40,327 bases of DNA from assembly GCF_019266065.1 (NCBI RefSeq), contig NZ_LPNR01000070.1, positions 1 to 40,327 of the forward strand, read 5' to 3'. The notes under the pieces are model-generated. The model saw only the letters and a list, made by a program, of their open reading frames with translations. It was not told the DNA's origin and searched no databases. This document shows positions 33,085 through 40,327 of the stretch, in pieces (position 1 is the first letter of the stretch; every line of letters starts with the position of its first letter). The translations under genes were made by a program, and so were the position numbers. The DNA is from Nocardia sp. MH4. Lineage in GTDB: Bacteria > Actinomycetota > Actinomycetes > Mycobacteriales > Mycobacteriaceae.

Positions 33085-33747
33085 ATGCGGGTCCTCGTCG
33101 TCGACGATCAGGAACTGTTCCGCACGGGCTTCCGGCTGATCCTGGCAGCCGAACCCGACATCGAGGTCGTGGGTGAAGCCGCCGACGGCACCGACGCCGT
33201 TGCGGCGGCACGACGGCTGCGGCCCGACGTCGTGGTGATGGATCTGCGGATGCCCCGGCTCGACGGTGTCGCCGCCACCGCCCGGATCTGCGCGGCCGGC
33301 GACGCGAAAGTCCTGGTATTGACCATGTTCGACATGGATGACTACGTCTACGCGGCCCTGCGAGCGGGTGCGAGCGGGTTCCTCCTCAAGGACGCTCGCC
33401 GCACCGAACTCGTCAACGCGGTCCGCGTCGTCGCGGCGGGGGAGGCCTTGCTCGCCCCGTCGGTGACCCGCCGCCTGATCGCCGAGATCGCGCGCACCCG
33501 TCGACCGGATGCCACACCCCACCTGGCGGCCCTCACCGCCCGCGAACGCGACATCCTGCGCGAGCTCGCCGCGGGCCGATCCAACGCGGAACTGGCCGCG
33601 CGCCTGGTCGTCACCGAGCACACCGTGAAAACCCATGTCAGCTCGGTCCTGGCGAAACTCGGATTGCGCGACCGGGCGCAGGCGGTGGTGTTCGCCTACG
33701 AATCCGGGATGGTGGCGCCGGGCGACAACGGGCTGCCGGGACGCTGA
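33085..33747 (+). CDS. NarL/FixJ-family response regulator
   Basis: 220 residues. The receiver domain has phospho-acceptor D53 (VVVMDLRMPRLDG), VLVLTMFDMDDYVY and GFLLKDARR. The LuxR-type helix-turn-helix reads LTARERDILRELAAGRSNAELAARLVVTEHTVKTHVSSVLAKL. It is the partner of the preceding kinase. An Lnt-like gene follows after 76 bp on the same strand and may be in the same transcript. Confidence 0.94.
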   Translation: MRVLVVDDQELFRTGFRLILAAEPDIEVVGEAADGTDAVAAARRLRPDVVVMDLRMPRLDGVAATARICAAGDAKVLVLTMFDMDDYVYAALRAGASGFLLKDARRTELVNAVRVVAAGEALLAPSVTRRLIAEIARTRRPDATPHLAALTARERDILRELAAGRSNAELAARLVVTEHTVKTHVSSVLAKLGLRDRAQAVVFAYESGMVAPGDNGLPGR

Positions 33748-33823
33748 CCCCCCTCGCGCGAGGGAGGCGAGACCGCTCGCCCGGGCGATGTGCGCGGGGC
33801 CGGTTGCCACCCACCATCGAGCG

Positions 33824-35404
33824 GTGACGTTCTCGACGAAAAGATCTGTCCACGTAGGTATCTGGTGCGCTGCCACGGCGCTGTCGGCAGGGTTGTGGGC
33901 GGTGGGAACCGGCCTGCATCCGATCCCGCTGGTCGCGTTTCTCGCGCCACTACCGGTGCTGTGGACGGCGCCGCGTTATCCCGCCTGGGCTGTGGGCGCG
34001 GCGGCCGTGCTGTCGTGGCTCGGCGGAACTACCCGCTACTGGCCGTATTTCGTCCGGACGCTGGAACAACCGCTGACCGCCGCCGCCATACTGCTCGGCG
34101 GCAGTGCCATCGCCTACGGGGCGTGCGTCCTGCTGTTCCGCACGCTGCTCGCGCGCCGGCGAATCGGACTCGCCGCGCTCGCCTTCCCCGCCGCCTGGAC
34201 CTGCGCGGAATACCTGCACCGCCTGGTCGGCGGGGTCGGCGCGTGGTGGAGCATCGGCTACTCCCAGGCCGAGGTGGGACCGATCGTGCGGATCGCGGCG
34301 GTCACCGGCGTCGCGGGGATCAGCTTCCTGGTGCTGGCCGTGCCCGCCGTCGTCGCGGCCGTGACGGTGCCGGGAGAGCGAACCGCGTGCCCGCACCCGA
34401 CTGCCGATGCCGTGGCGACGCCGAAAACGGTGACGATCGATGGTGCTGCCGGTACCGCGCATCAGGGGCGAAACATGCGCCGAAGCCGCGCTCTCGCAGG
34501 CGACGCCCCGGCCGTGTCATCGGTGCGAAAGACGGTGCGGTGCCGGACCTTCGGTGTCGCGGTGGTGCTGATTCTCGGGGTCGGCGGGGTCGGTGCGTGG
34601 TACTCGGCCGCCGAGGGGCCTGTCGTCCGGGTCGCGGTCGTCGCGCTGGCGCAGCCGCCGATGTACGTTCCCGTCGATTCCGCACCCGGCGCGGCGATGA
34701 TCGCCGAGGCGGTGACGATGGTCGGGCGCGCGGCCGATCAGGGCGCGCAGGTCGTCGTGTTCACCGAGAAGGCCTGGCATGCCACCCGATCCGACATCGC
34801 CCTGCTGAGCGGACCACTCGACGAAGTCGCCACGCGGCGCGGAATACACGTGGTGGTCGGGTCGGAACTGGAGCACCCTGACGGCAACGTCAATGCCGCC
34901 ATCGCCTATCCGGGTGACATCGTTTACGCGAAGCGGTATCTGGTGCCCGGCCTGGAAGCCGGCTTGCGGGCAGGCCGGAGCGTGGTGCCGGTACCCGGTC
35001 GGCCATGGGCACTCGCGATCTGCGCCGATCTCGACCACCCCGACCTCGTCCGCGAGAACCGCGCGAACGGAGCGACCCTGCTGCTCGCCCCCGCCCTGGA
35101 CTTCACCGTCGACCATTGGCTGCACAGCCGCATGGCCGTCGTGCGAGCCGTCGAGTCGGGCATCGCCATCGCCCGACCCGCGCAACTCGGCGAACTGGTC
35201 GGGGTCGACGCGCGCGGCCGGATCGCCGTCGCGGTCGAAACCGACATCACTGAAACCCGAATGGCCCTAGCCGATCTCGGCACCAGCCAGGGCGCCACGC
35301 CGTACGGCCGGTGGGGCGACTGGTTCGGCGTGCCGACCCTCACGATCATGTCGCTCGGCGTGTTGGTCGCCCTACGCCGGCCGGCTACGGCCGCCAGCCG
35401 GTAG
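33824..35404 (+). CDS. Apolipoprotein N-acyltransferase-like membrane nitrilase
   Basis: 526 residues. Several TM helices (about residues 9-180), one more helix near 243-262, the carbon-nitrogen hydrolase domain, and a last TM helix form the Lnt layout. The catalytic triad is visible as E315 (VVFTEKAW), K370 (YAKRYLVPG) and C400 (ALAICADLDHPD). Lnt adds the N-acyl chain to lipoprotein cysteines on the outer face of the membrane. Unusual is a hydrophilic, Arg-rich insert of about 60 residues (182-243). GTG 33824 is uncertain; ATG 33788 in the same frame is possible. The 3' end overlaps the convergent NmrA gene by 20 bp. Confidence 0.85.
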   Translation: MTFSTKRSVHVGIWCAATALSAGLWAVGTGLHPIPLVAFLAPLPVLWTAPRYPAWAVGAAAVLSWLGGTTRYWPYFVRTLEQPLTAAAILLGGSAIAYGACVLLFRTLLARRRIGLAALAFPAAWTCAEYLHRLVGGVGAWWSIGYSQAEVGPIVRIAAVTGVAGISFLVLAVPAVVAAVTVPGERTACPHPTADAVATPKTVTIDGAAGTAHQGRNMRRSRALAGDAPAVSSVRKTVRCRTFGVAVVLILGVGGVGAWYSAAEGPVVRVAVVALAQPPMYVPVDSAPGAAMIAEAVTMVGRAADQGAQVVVFTEKAWHATRSDIALLSGPLDEVATRRGIHVVVGSELEHPDGNVNAAIAYPGDIVYAKRYLVPGLEAGLRAGRSVVPVPGRPWALAICADLDHPDLVRENRANGATLLLAPALDFTVDHWLHSRMAVVRAVESGIAIARPAQLGELVGVDARGRIAVAVETDITETRMALADLGTSQGATPYGRWGDWFGVPTLTIMSLGVLVALRRPATAASR

Positions 35405-36272
35405 CCGCCAGCCAGGACGGCAGGTCCTGCACACCGGGGTGGGCGACGCGCAGCGCGGCCAGGTCGAGCGGTTCGTCGGGCCGCTCGTTGAAATACGCGA
35501 ACATCTTGCCCACCTGCTCGTCGAAGGCCCGCACCGCCTCGATCGGCACCTGCACGCTGCGCGCGGGCAACCCGGCCACCGCGCCGAAGACCTCGGCGAT
35601 CTGCGGCGGGGTCAGCCGATCACCGGCGATCGGCAGCGTGCGGCCCAGGTACTCCTCGCGGTGGGTCAGGGCGAGCGCGGCGAAGGCGCCGATATCCCGA
35701 ACCGAGATCAGCGAGATCGGGATATCCTCGCGCACCGCGAGATTCACCAGCAGCGTGCCGGAATCGTCGAGCACCGGACGATTGAAGGACCGGAAGTTGT
35801 CCATGAAGAACACCGGCCGCAGGATCGTCGCCGGGACGCCCTGCGCGGCGATGTACTCCTCGAGGTGGGTCTTCGCGGCGTAGTACTCCACCCCCGAGTC
35901 CTCCCCGGCGCCCCGCAGCGAGCTGTACACGAGATGGTCGATCCCGCTGTCGCGCGCCAGATCGATCACCAGCTCACCCCGCCGCTGCTCGGCGGCGATC
36001 CCGGCCGCGGTGATGTGGACCCCCTCCATCATCGTGAGCATCAGGAACACACTGTCGCTGCCGTCCAGCGCGGCCTTCACGCTGCCCGGATCGTCGAGAT
36101 CGCCCACCACCAGCTCGGCACCCTCGGCGCGCAGCGCCAGCGCACCCGCCGATTCCGGATCGCGCACGAACGCCCTGACCCGCCGTCCTCGTTCGAGCAG
36201 CGCCGCCGCGGTCGCCCGCCCCTGCTGCCCGGTGGCACCGATCACCAGCACCGGCCCGTTGTCGTCACTCAT
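35385..36272 (-). CDS. NmrA-like NAD(P)-binding protein
   Basis: 295 residues. The Rossmann loop is VLVIGATGQQGRATAAALLERGRRVRAFVRDP, and the NmrA/HSCARG pattern continues with ELVVGDLDDPGSVKAALDGSDSVFLML and HLVYSSLRGAGEDSGVEYYAAK. Such proteins are redox sensors or atypical short-chain reductases. GGGAG with a 7-nt spacer supports ATG 36272. It is divergent from the XRE regulator at 36407, its likely controller. Confidence 0.92.
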   Translation of the reverse strand: MSDDNGPVLVIGATGQQGRATAAALLERGRRVRAFVRDPESAGALALRAEGAELVVGDLDDPGSVKAALDGSDSVFLMLTMMEGVHITAAGIAAEQRRGELVIDLARDSGIDHLVYSSLRGAGEDSGVEYYAAKTHLEEYIAAQGVPATILRPVFFMDNFRSFNRPVLDDSGTLLVNLAVREDIPISLISVRDIGAFAALALTHREEYLGRTLPIAGDRLTPPQIAEVFGAVAGLPARSVQVPIEAVRAFDEQVGKMFAYFNERPDEPLDLAALRVAHPGVQDLPSWLAATGWRP

Positions 36273-36406
36273 CGTCGTACTCCCTTGTCCCGGCTGATCT
36301 TTCGCGATCACCTCTCGACTACGACGCTAAGCCGCCGACGCCTCGCGGTCCTGGCACCGATACTGCTACCCAGAACATCACTGTTCGCCGAGACACCGGG
36401 AGCGTC

Positions 36407-37237
36407 ATGAGCGAAAATCGCCGCACCGAACTGGCCGCCTTCCTCACCACCCACCGCTCCCGCTTGCGGCCCGCCGACGTCGGTCTGCCCGAGGACCTGA
36501 TCCCGGGCCGCCGCAGAACCCCGGGCTTGCGCCGCGAAGAGGTCGCCGAACTGGCCGGGGTGAGTCTCACCTGGTACACGTGGCTGGAGCAGGGCCGCAA
36601 GATCACCGCGAGCCCGCAGGTGGTCGACGCGCTGGCCCGAGCGCTGCGCCTGGAACCCGTGCAGCACAGACAGTTACGCAGGCTGGCGGGTCTGGCCGAC
36701 CCGGTGGTGACCTACCGCGCCACCGATCAGCTCTCGCGTCTGCAGCGTCTGGTCGACGAGATGTGGCCGACTCCGGCCGTGGTGCACGACGCCTGCCTGG
36801 ACTTCGTCGTGTGGAACAGCGCGTTCCGCCGGATCCGCACCGATCCGTCCGCCCTGGCACCCGAGCGCCGGAATCTGCTGTGGTGGATGTACACCGACGA
36901 GCGCAACCGAGCCATGATGCGCGGCTGGGAAGCCGCCGCGCGGGCGATCCTGAGCCAGTTCCGGGTGCTGGTCGGCAACAGCCCCGGCGACCAACGCCTG
37001 ACCCGCGTGGTCACCGAATTGAGCGCCGCCAGTGCCGAATTCCGCAGCTGGTGGTCGGAGTATCCGGTACAGGACTTCCAGCCCGCCGTCCTCGACATCG
37101 ACCATCCCGAGATAGGGCCGATCGCCCTCGAGCTGTTCCAGCTGCGGCTGGTCGAGAACCCGGAACTGCTCCTCGTCGCGCAGTTGCCCGCCACCGCCGA
37201 GGATCGTGAACTGATCCGCACCTACCTGAACGGTTGA
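36407..37237 (+). CDS. XRE-family regulator with MmyB-like ligand domain
   Basis: 276 residues. The N-terminal helix-turn-helix contains GRRRTPGLRREEVAELAGVSLTWYTWLEQGRKI, the typical opening of this family, and the C-terminal half is an MmyB-like ligand-binding domain (DFVVWNSAFRRI, RNLLWWMYTD, FRSWWSEYPV). In actinomycetes these often control a divergent NAD(P)-dependent reductase, exactly the arrangement here with the NmrA-like gene. The MmyB domain binds fatty-acid-like ligands in known members. Confidence 0.93.
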   Translation: MSENRRTELAAFLTTHRSRLRPADVGLPEDLIPGRRRTPGLRREEVAELAGVSLTWYTWLEQGRKITASPQVVDALARALRLEPVQHRQLRRLAGLADPVVTYRATDQLSRLQRLVDEMWPTPAVVHDACLDFVVWNSAFRRIRTDPSALAPERRNLLWWMYTDERNRAMMRGWEAAARAILSQFRVLVGNSPGDQRLTRVVTELSAASAEFRSWWSEYPVQDFQPAVLDIDHPEIGPIALELFQLRLVENPELLLVAQLPATAEDRELIRTYLNG

Positions 37238-37391
37238 CGCGAATCCGCCGGCGCTGTCCGTGCCCTGGGCCTGTGGGTCGGTGGGCTCAGGATCACGTGA
37301 ACGTCATTGCCGTGAAGGAGTTCACGTATGTCGAGGTTGTCCGAGCGGGGTGCAAGATGGGTGGATCGACGTCCACGCAACGGAAGGCCAC

Positions 37392-37955
37392 ATGACACAG
37401 TCACCGATGCTGTCCGCGATCCAGATCGTCGCGGAGCGTGTGCTGCTGCGCAAGGCGCGTGACACCGATCGGGAAGGGCTCATAGAGCTGCAGACCGACC
37501 CGGATGTCTGGACCTTCCTCGGGGAGCCGCGGCGGCGGGAGGATGTCGAACGACGCATCGACGCGATCGGCGGAGCGGCCAACGCGACCGCGACTCCGGG
37601 CCACTTCGTCATCGCCGACAAGGTCACCGATGAGCTGATCGGCACCTTCGAACTCAAACGGCGCGCCGCCGACGAGCCCGGCCACGTCACCGACGACGGT
37701 GGGGAACTGGAACTGGGCTACCTGCTGCGGCGTCGCGCCTGGGGCGCGGGCCTGGCGTCCGAAGCCGCCCGCGCCGTGTTGCGCGCTGCCGCGGATGAAC
37801 TCCCGGACCAGCCCGTCCTCATCGCGACCCGGTCGGCCAACGTTCGCTCGCGCGGACTCGCCGCTCGCCTGGGACTTCGAGTGGTCGGCACTTTCGAATG
37901 GTTCGGTGCCGAGCAGACCCTGTGCACGGCCGCCTTGCACTCGTTCCGGGCCTGA
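37392..37955 (+). CDS. GNAT-family N-acetyltransferase
   Basis: 187 residues of the RimJ/RimL-like acetyltransferase group: VLLRKARDTDREGLIELQTDPDVWTFLGEPR, then ELELGYLLRRRAWGAGLASEAARAVL (acetyl-CoA loop RRRAWGAGLA) and ATRSANVRSRGLAARLGLRVVG. The substrate is not readable. GGAAGG before ATG 37392 and the domain boundary set the start. It stands alone in the 5'-3' direction. Confidence 0.9.
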   Translation: MTQSPMLSAIQIVAERVLLRKARDTDREGLIELQTDPDVWTFLGEPRRREDVERRIDAIGGAANATATPGHFVIADKVTDELIGTFELKRRAADEPGHVTDDGGELELGYLLRRRAWGAGLASEAARAVLRAAADELPDQPVLIATRSANVRSRGLAARLGLRVVGTFEWFGAEQTLCTAALHSFRA

Positions 37956-38001
37956 ACTGCCGGCGCGGCCTGCCGACCGGCGTCGCGTGTTTGTTCCGCG
38001 A

Positions 38002-38328
38002 TCAGTCGTCCTGCTCGGGCCAGTCGTCCTCGACGATCACCCGTCCCGCTTCGTAGCGCTCGGCGACCGCCGAGCACGGGTAGGTCGGCCAGTACGACAC
38101 GGCGCCGGTCGCCTTGTCGATGACGTACACCGAACCGCCGATCGGCAGTGGCCGATCCACGGGCGCGTGTAGCGGCCGGACCTCGTAGACGACGAAGCCG
38201 CCGGCGAATTCGACGATGTGCCGGTCGGTGGCCGGGATCGGGGGTGGTAGATGGTCGGCCGCGATGCGGGTGGCCTCGGCCCGGTCGACCGGCGTCTGCG
38301 CGTCGGTCGGATATGCATGGATGTCCAC
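38002..38328 (-). CDS. YrhB/Imm35-like small protein
   Basis: 108 residues. The pattern EATRIAADHL, a central FAGGFVVYEVRP strand, then GGSVYVIDKATGAVSYWPTYP and AERYEAG resembles the YrhB domain, which occurs as an immunity protein (Imm35) in polymorphic toxin loci and also as a free protein. No toxin is adjacent. Codon use is like the neighbours. Function is unknown; the family match is moderate. Confidence 0.6.
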   Translation of the reverse strand: MDIHAYPTDAQTPVDRAEATRIAADHLPPPIPATDRHIVEFAGGFVVYEVRPLHAPVDRPLPIGGSVYVIDKATGAVSYWPTYPCSAVAERYEAGRVIVEDDWPEQDD

Positions 38329-38398
38329 GTTTTCTCGCTCCCTCGCCGCGATTGTCGTCGCCGATCCCCGCTCGCGCCAGGGAATGGGTGGAAAAGGG

Positions 38399-38450
38399 CG
38401 AGCCCGGCGGCCCTGCTCCCCCCTCCTGGAGCAGGCCCTGGCCGGGCTCG
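38399..38450. other. Bipartite GC-rich hairpin in a divergent intergenic region
   Basis: CGAGCCCGGC (38399-38408) pairs with GCCGGGCTCG (38441-38450), and inside it CCTGCTCC (38412-38419) pairs with GGAGCAGG (38428-38435). The gap 38329-38542 lies between two divergent genes, so it is not an ordinary terminator. A 12-bp palindrome AACGCCGGCGTT follows at 38499-38510. Both could form part of the leader or promoter of the ECF gene. Confidence 0.6.
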
Positions 38451-38542
38451 CGAAACGAGTGTCGCGTGCGGGGCCAGCAGGATTCTGAAGAGCGGCTTAA
38501 CGCCGGCGTTGTCATCGGGGCGATGCGCGGCGATAACCCCAC

Positions 38543-39079
38543 ATGAAGGACAACTCCTGCGGTGCGCACTGCGCGCGCCTGTGTACCCCCGACGGGCTGG
38601 CCGAGGTGCTGGCCACCGACCGTGGCCTGCTGCACTGGCGGGCGATGCGCAGTCTGGGAGATCCCGGCCTGGCCGAGCACGCGGTGCAGGAGACCCTGCT
38701 GCGTGGCTGGCGGTCGTGTCGCGACTTCGACGCGCGCAAGGGCAGCGTGCGGACCTGGCTGCTGGCGATCGAGCGCAACGTCGTCGTCGACATCGTGCGG
38801 GCGCGCGCCGCCCGGCCCGGTGATGTCGGCTGGGACGACATCACCGAGGTCGCCTGCATCGGCAGGCCGGATTTCGCCGACGGGCTGGTCGACGGGTTGC
38901 TGGTCGATCAGCTGCTGGCCCGACTGCCCGAGCCGCAGCGGGCCGCGGTCGTCGAGGTGATCCTGCACGATCGCGGCTACCGGGAGGTGGCCGCGGATTT
39001 CGGGGTGCCGGTGGGGACGGTGAAGACCCGCGTGCACTACGCGCTGCGCTCGCTGCGGCAATTGCCCGAGGTTGCCTGA
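38543..39079 (+). CDS. ECF sigma factor with three N-terminal cysteines
   Basis: 178 residues. Region 2 reads AEHAVQETLLRGWRSCRDFDARKGSVRTWLLAIERNVVVDIVRAR, and region 4 reads LPEPQRAAVVEVILHDRGYREVAADFGVPVGTVKTRVHYALRSLR, close to the SigL/SigK type. The first 14 residues, MKDNSCGAHCARLC, hold Cys6, Cys10, Cys14 and His9, a possible metal- or thiol-sensing cluster not part of the standard fold. No anti-sigma gene is adjacent; the next gene is a peptidoglycan amidase. Confidence 0.9.
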   Translation: MKDNSCGAHCARLCTPDGLAEVLATDRGLLHWRAMRSLGDPGLAEHAVQETLLRGWRSCRDFDARKGSVRTWLLAIERNVVVDIVRARAARPGDVGWDDITEVACIGRPDFADGLVDGLLVDQLLARLPEPQRAAVVEVILHDRGYREVAADFGVPVGTVKTRVHYALRSLRQLPEVA

Positions 39080-39256
39080 TCGGGTCGACATCGCTCGCGA
39101 TCTGGGCATTTGACCAGCGCTAACCTGCGCTTTCCTCTCGTCACATTTCGGTAACGGTGCTTGCTCTGTGGTTGCTCACGTTGCAAGAGTGAACCACTGG
39201 GTTTGGTGTTACCAATGGGAAGGGAGGGGTGCTCCGTTCCGGGGCACCGACCGAAC

Positions 39257-40327
39257 ATGCAACCAAACATCATCAAGGCCGGTCTCTGCTCCACCGTCTC
39301 CGCCGCGGTCGTCCTGTCGCTGACGGGACTGGTGCCCGCGACGGCGCACGCCGCGCCGGAACCCGCCGTCGGCGACCAGCTCGCCGGCAAGACGATCTTC
39401 CTCGACCCCGGCCATCAGGGGTCCGCGCACGCGGAGGATCTGAGCCGCCAGGTCGACAACGGGCGCGGCGGCACCAAGGACTGCCAGACCACCGGCATGA
39501 CCTCGCTCAACGGCATCCCCGAGCACACCATCAACTGGGAGGTCACCCAGCTGGTGAAGGCGTCGCTGCAGGCGCTCGGCGCCGAGGTGGTGCTCAGTCG
39601 CGCCGACGACACCGGCTGGGGCGGCTGCGTCGACGATCGCGCCCGCGCCGCCAATGAGTCCGGTGCCGCGATCGCGGTGAGCATCCACGCCGACAGCGCC
39701 CCTGCCGACCAGCGCGGCTTCCATCTGATCGTGCCGCAGCTGCCGATCCCCGATGCGGTCGCCGACCGCGCGCAGTCCGGTGCGGGCCGCGCCGCGTCGA
39801 CCGCGGTGCGCGATGCCTATCTCGCCGCCGGCTTCCCGTCCGCCACCTACGCGGGCGTCAGCAACGGGTTGCAGACCAGGGCAGATGTGGCCGGCCCGGC
39901 GCTGACCCAGGTGCCGCTGGTCTTCGTCGAGATGGGCAACGGCGCCAATCCCGAGGACGCCGCACTGCTCGAATCACGCGAGGGACAGCTCGAGCACGCC
40001 GTCGCGATCGCGACCGGGGTGGTGGGCTTCCTGCTCAACAAGCCCGTCTCGGCCGCCGTGCCCGCGTCCGCGCCGGATTCGACACCCGCGAACGGCCGCG
40101 TCCCCGCCGCGACCCCCGCTCCGGCGCCGGAACCAGCCGCCGCGCCGACCACCCCGGCCCCGGCACCGGGCGCGCCGGTGGAATCCGATCCGAACCCCGC
40201 CGACCCGGCACCGAGGGCCGCCGATCCGGCCCCGGCTGCGAACCCGAACCCCGCCGCCCCGGCCCCGGCAGCGAACTCGAATCCCGCCGATCCGGCCCCG
40301 GCCCCGGCAGAGAATCCGGCTCCGGCC
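39257..40327 (+). CDS. Secreted N-acetylmuramoyl-L-alanine amidase (Rv3717-like), 3' end missing
   Basis: At least 357 residues; the end lies beyond the window. A signal peptide (about 1-32, ATAHA) precedes an Amidase_3 zinc domain with H53 (FLDPGHQG), E89, H144 (SIHADS) and catalytic E225 (VFVEMGN), plus Cys76 and Cys124, which match the disulfide of Rv3717. It cleaves the amide between MurNAc and the stem peptide. After about residue 264 there is a long Pro/Ala-rich tail with irregular repeats such as NPADPAPA, not usual for Rv3717. The 177 bp before the ATG hold no gene; TTGGT-GTT-ACCAA can form a short hairpin at 39204-39216. Confidence 0.92.
   Translation, partial: MQPNIIKAGLCSTVSAAVVLSLTGLVPATAHAAPEPAVGDQLAGKTIFLDPGHQGSAHAEDLSRQVDNGRGGTKDCQTTGMTSLNGIPEHTINWEVTQLVKASLQALGAEVVLSRADDTGWGGCVDDRARAANESGAAIAVSIHADSAPADQRGFHLIVPQLPIPDAVADRAQSGAGRAASTAVRDAYLAAGFPSATYAGVSNGLQTRADVAGPALTQVPLVFVEMGNGANPEDAALLESREGQLEHAVAIATGVVGFLLNKPVSAAVPASAPDSTPANGRVPAATPAPAPEPAAAPTTPAPAPGAPVESDPNPADPAPRAADPAPAANPNPAAPAPAANSNPADPAPAPAENPAPA

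Noticed and set aside
38399..38450. Rho-independent terminator
   Set aside because: It lies between divergent genes and has no T-run, so it cannot end either flanking transcript.
40060..40327. CRISPR or tandem DNA repeat in the GC-rich 3' end
   Set aside because: The repetition follows codons of a Pro/Ala/Asn-rich tail in frame with the amidase; there are no regular spacers.

Overview
The window is very GC-rich and densely coded, with GTG and TTG starts and many 4-bp start/stop overlaps, as in high-GC actinomycetes. An Emb-type arabinosyltransferase (arabinogalactan/LAM synthesis), a resuscitation-promoting factor, an Rv3717-like amidase and a LysR-linked class A beta-lactamase point to a mycolic-acid-containing actinomycete, most likely Nocardia or a close relative. 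That assignment is inferred from gene content. I see no phage, insertion sequence, CRISPR array or plasmid genes.

Left part (1-9338): an emb gene runs off the left edge on the minus strand. Upstream of it and on the same strand are a beta-lactamase-like serine hydrolase and a LysR regulator. A second, canonical class A beta-lactamase is divergent from the LysR gene. Next come an AraC regulator and, divergent from it, an NAD(P)-binding protein overlapping a secreted SGNH/GDSL hydrolase.

Conservon (9513-14810): cvnA-cvnB-cvnC-cvnD are followed by two cytochromes P450, all overlapping or nearly so. The first P450 (CYP157-like) lacks the Arg of the K-helix ExxR motif; the second (CYP154-like) has the normal motifs. 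A perfect 13-bp hairpin separates the conservon from a convergent tetR/acyl-CoA dehydrogenase pair.

Middle part (16721-24540): tRNA-Glu(CTC) with a terminator, a stand-alone LigD-type polymerase/primase domain, then an HbpS-like protein divergent from a five-TM histidine kinase, with a cognate-looking response regulator further on. This resembles the HbpS-SenS-SenR haem/redox system of Streptomyces, but here a GtrA-type membrane gene on the opposite strand sits between kinase and regulator. The HbpS/kinase promoter region holds a 28-bp near-perfect palindrome. A zinc-finger anti-sigma factor, a DM13 redox-domain protein and an ECF sigma factor follow, then an FMN reductase, and an rpf gene with a CRP-like site and a structured leader.

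Right part (24550-40327): a DoxX/LigB-dioxygenase pair divergent from a MarR regulator across a perfect palindrome; a PucR regulator divergent from two overlapping lipase genes; a 38-residue amphipathic peptide gene with an 11-residue tandem repeat and an unusually AT-rich, hairpin-rich leader; a CDF metal exporter; a two-component system followed by an Lnt-like acyltransferase; an NmrA-type protein divergent from an XRE/MmyB regulator; a GNAT acetyltransferase; a YrhB-like small protein; an ECF sigma factor with three N-terminal cysteines; and a secreted peptidoglycan amidase with a Pro/Ala-rich tail that runs off the right edge.

The common thread is the cell envelope and its sensing: arabinan, peptidoglycan hydrolases, beta-lactamases, lipoprotein acylation, secreted lipases, two two-component systems, two ECF sigma factors and a conservon.
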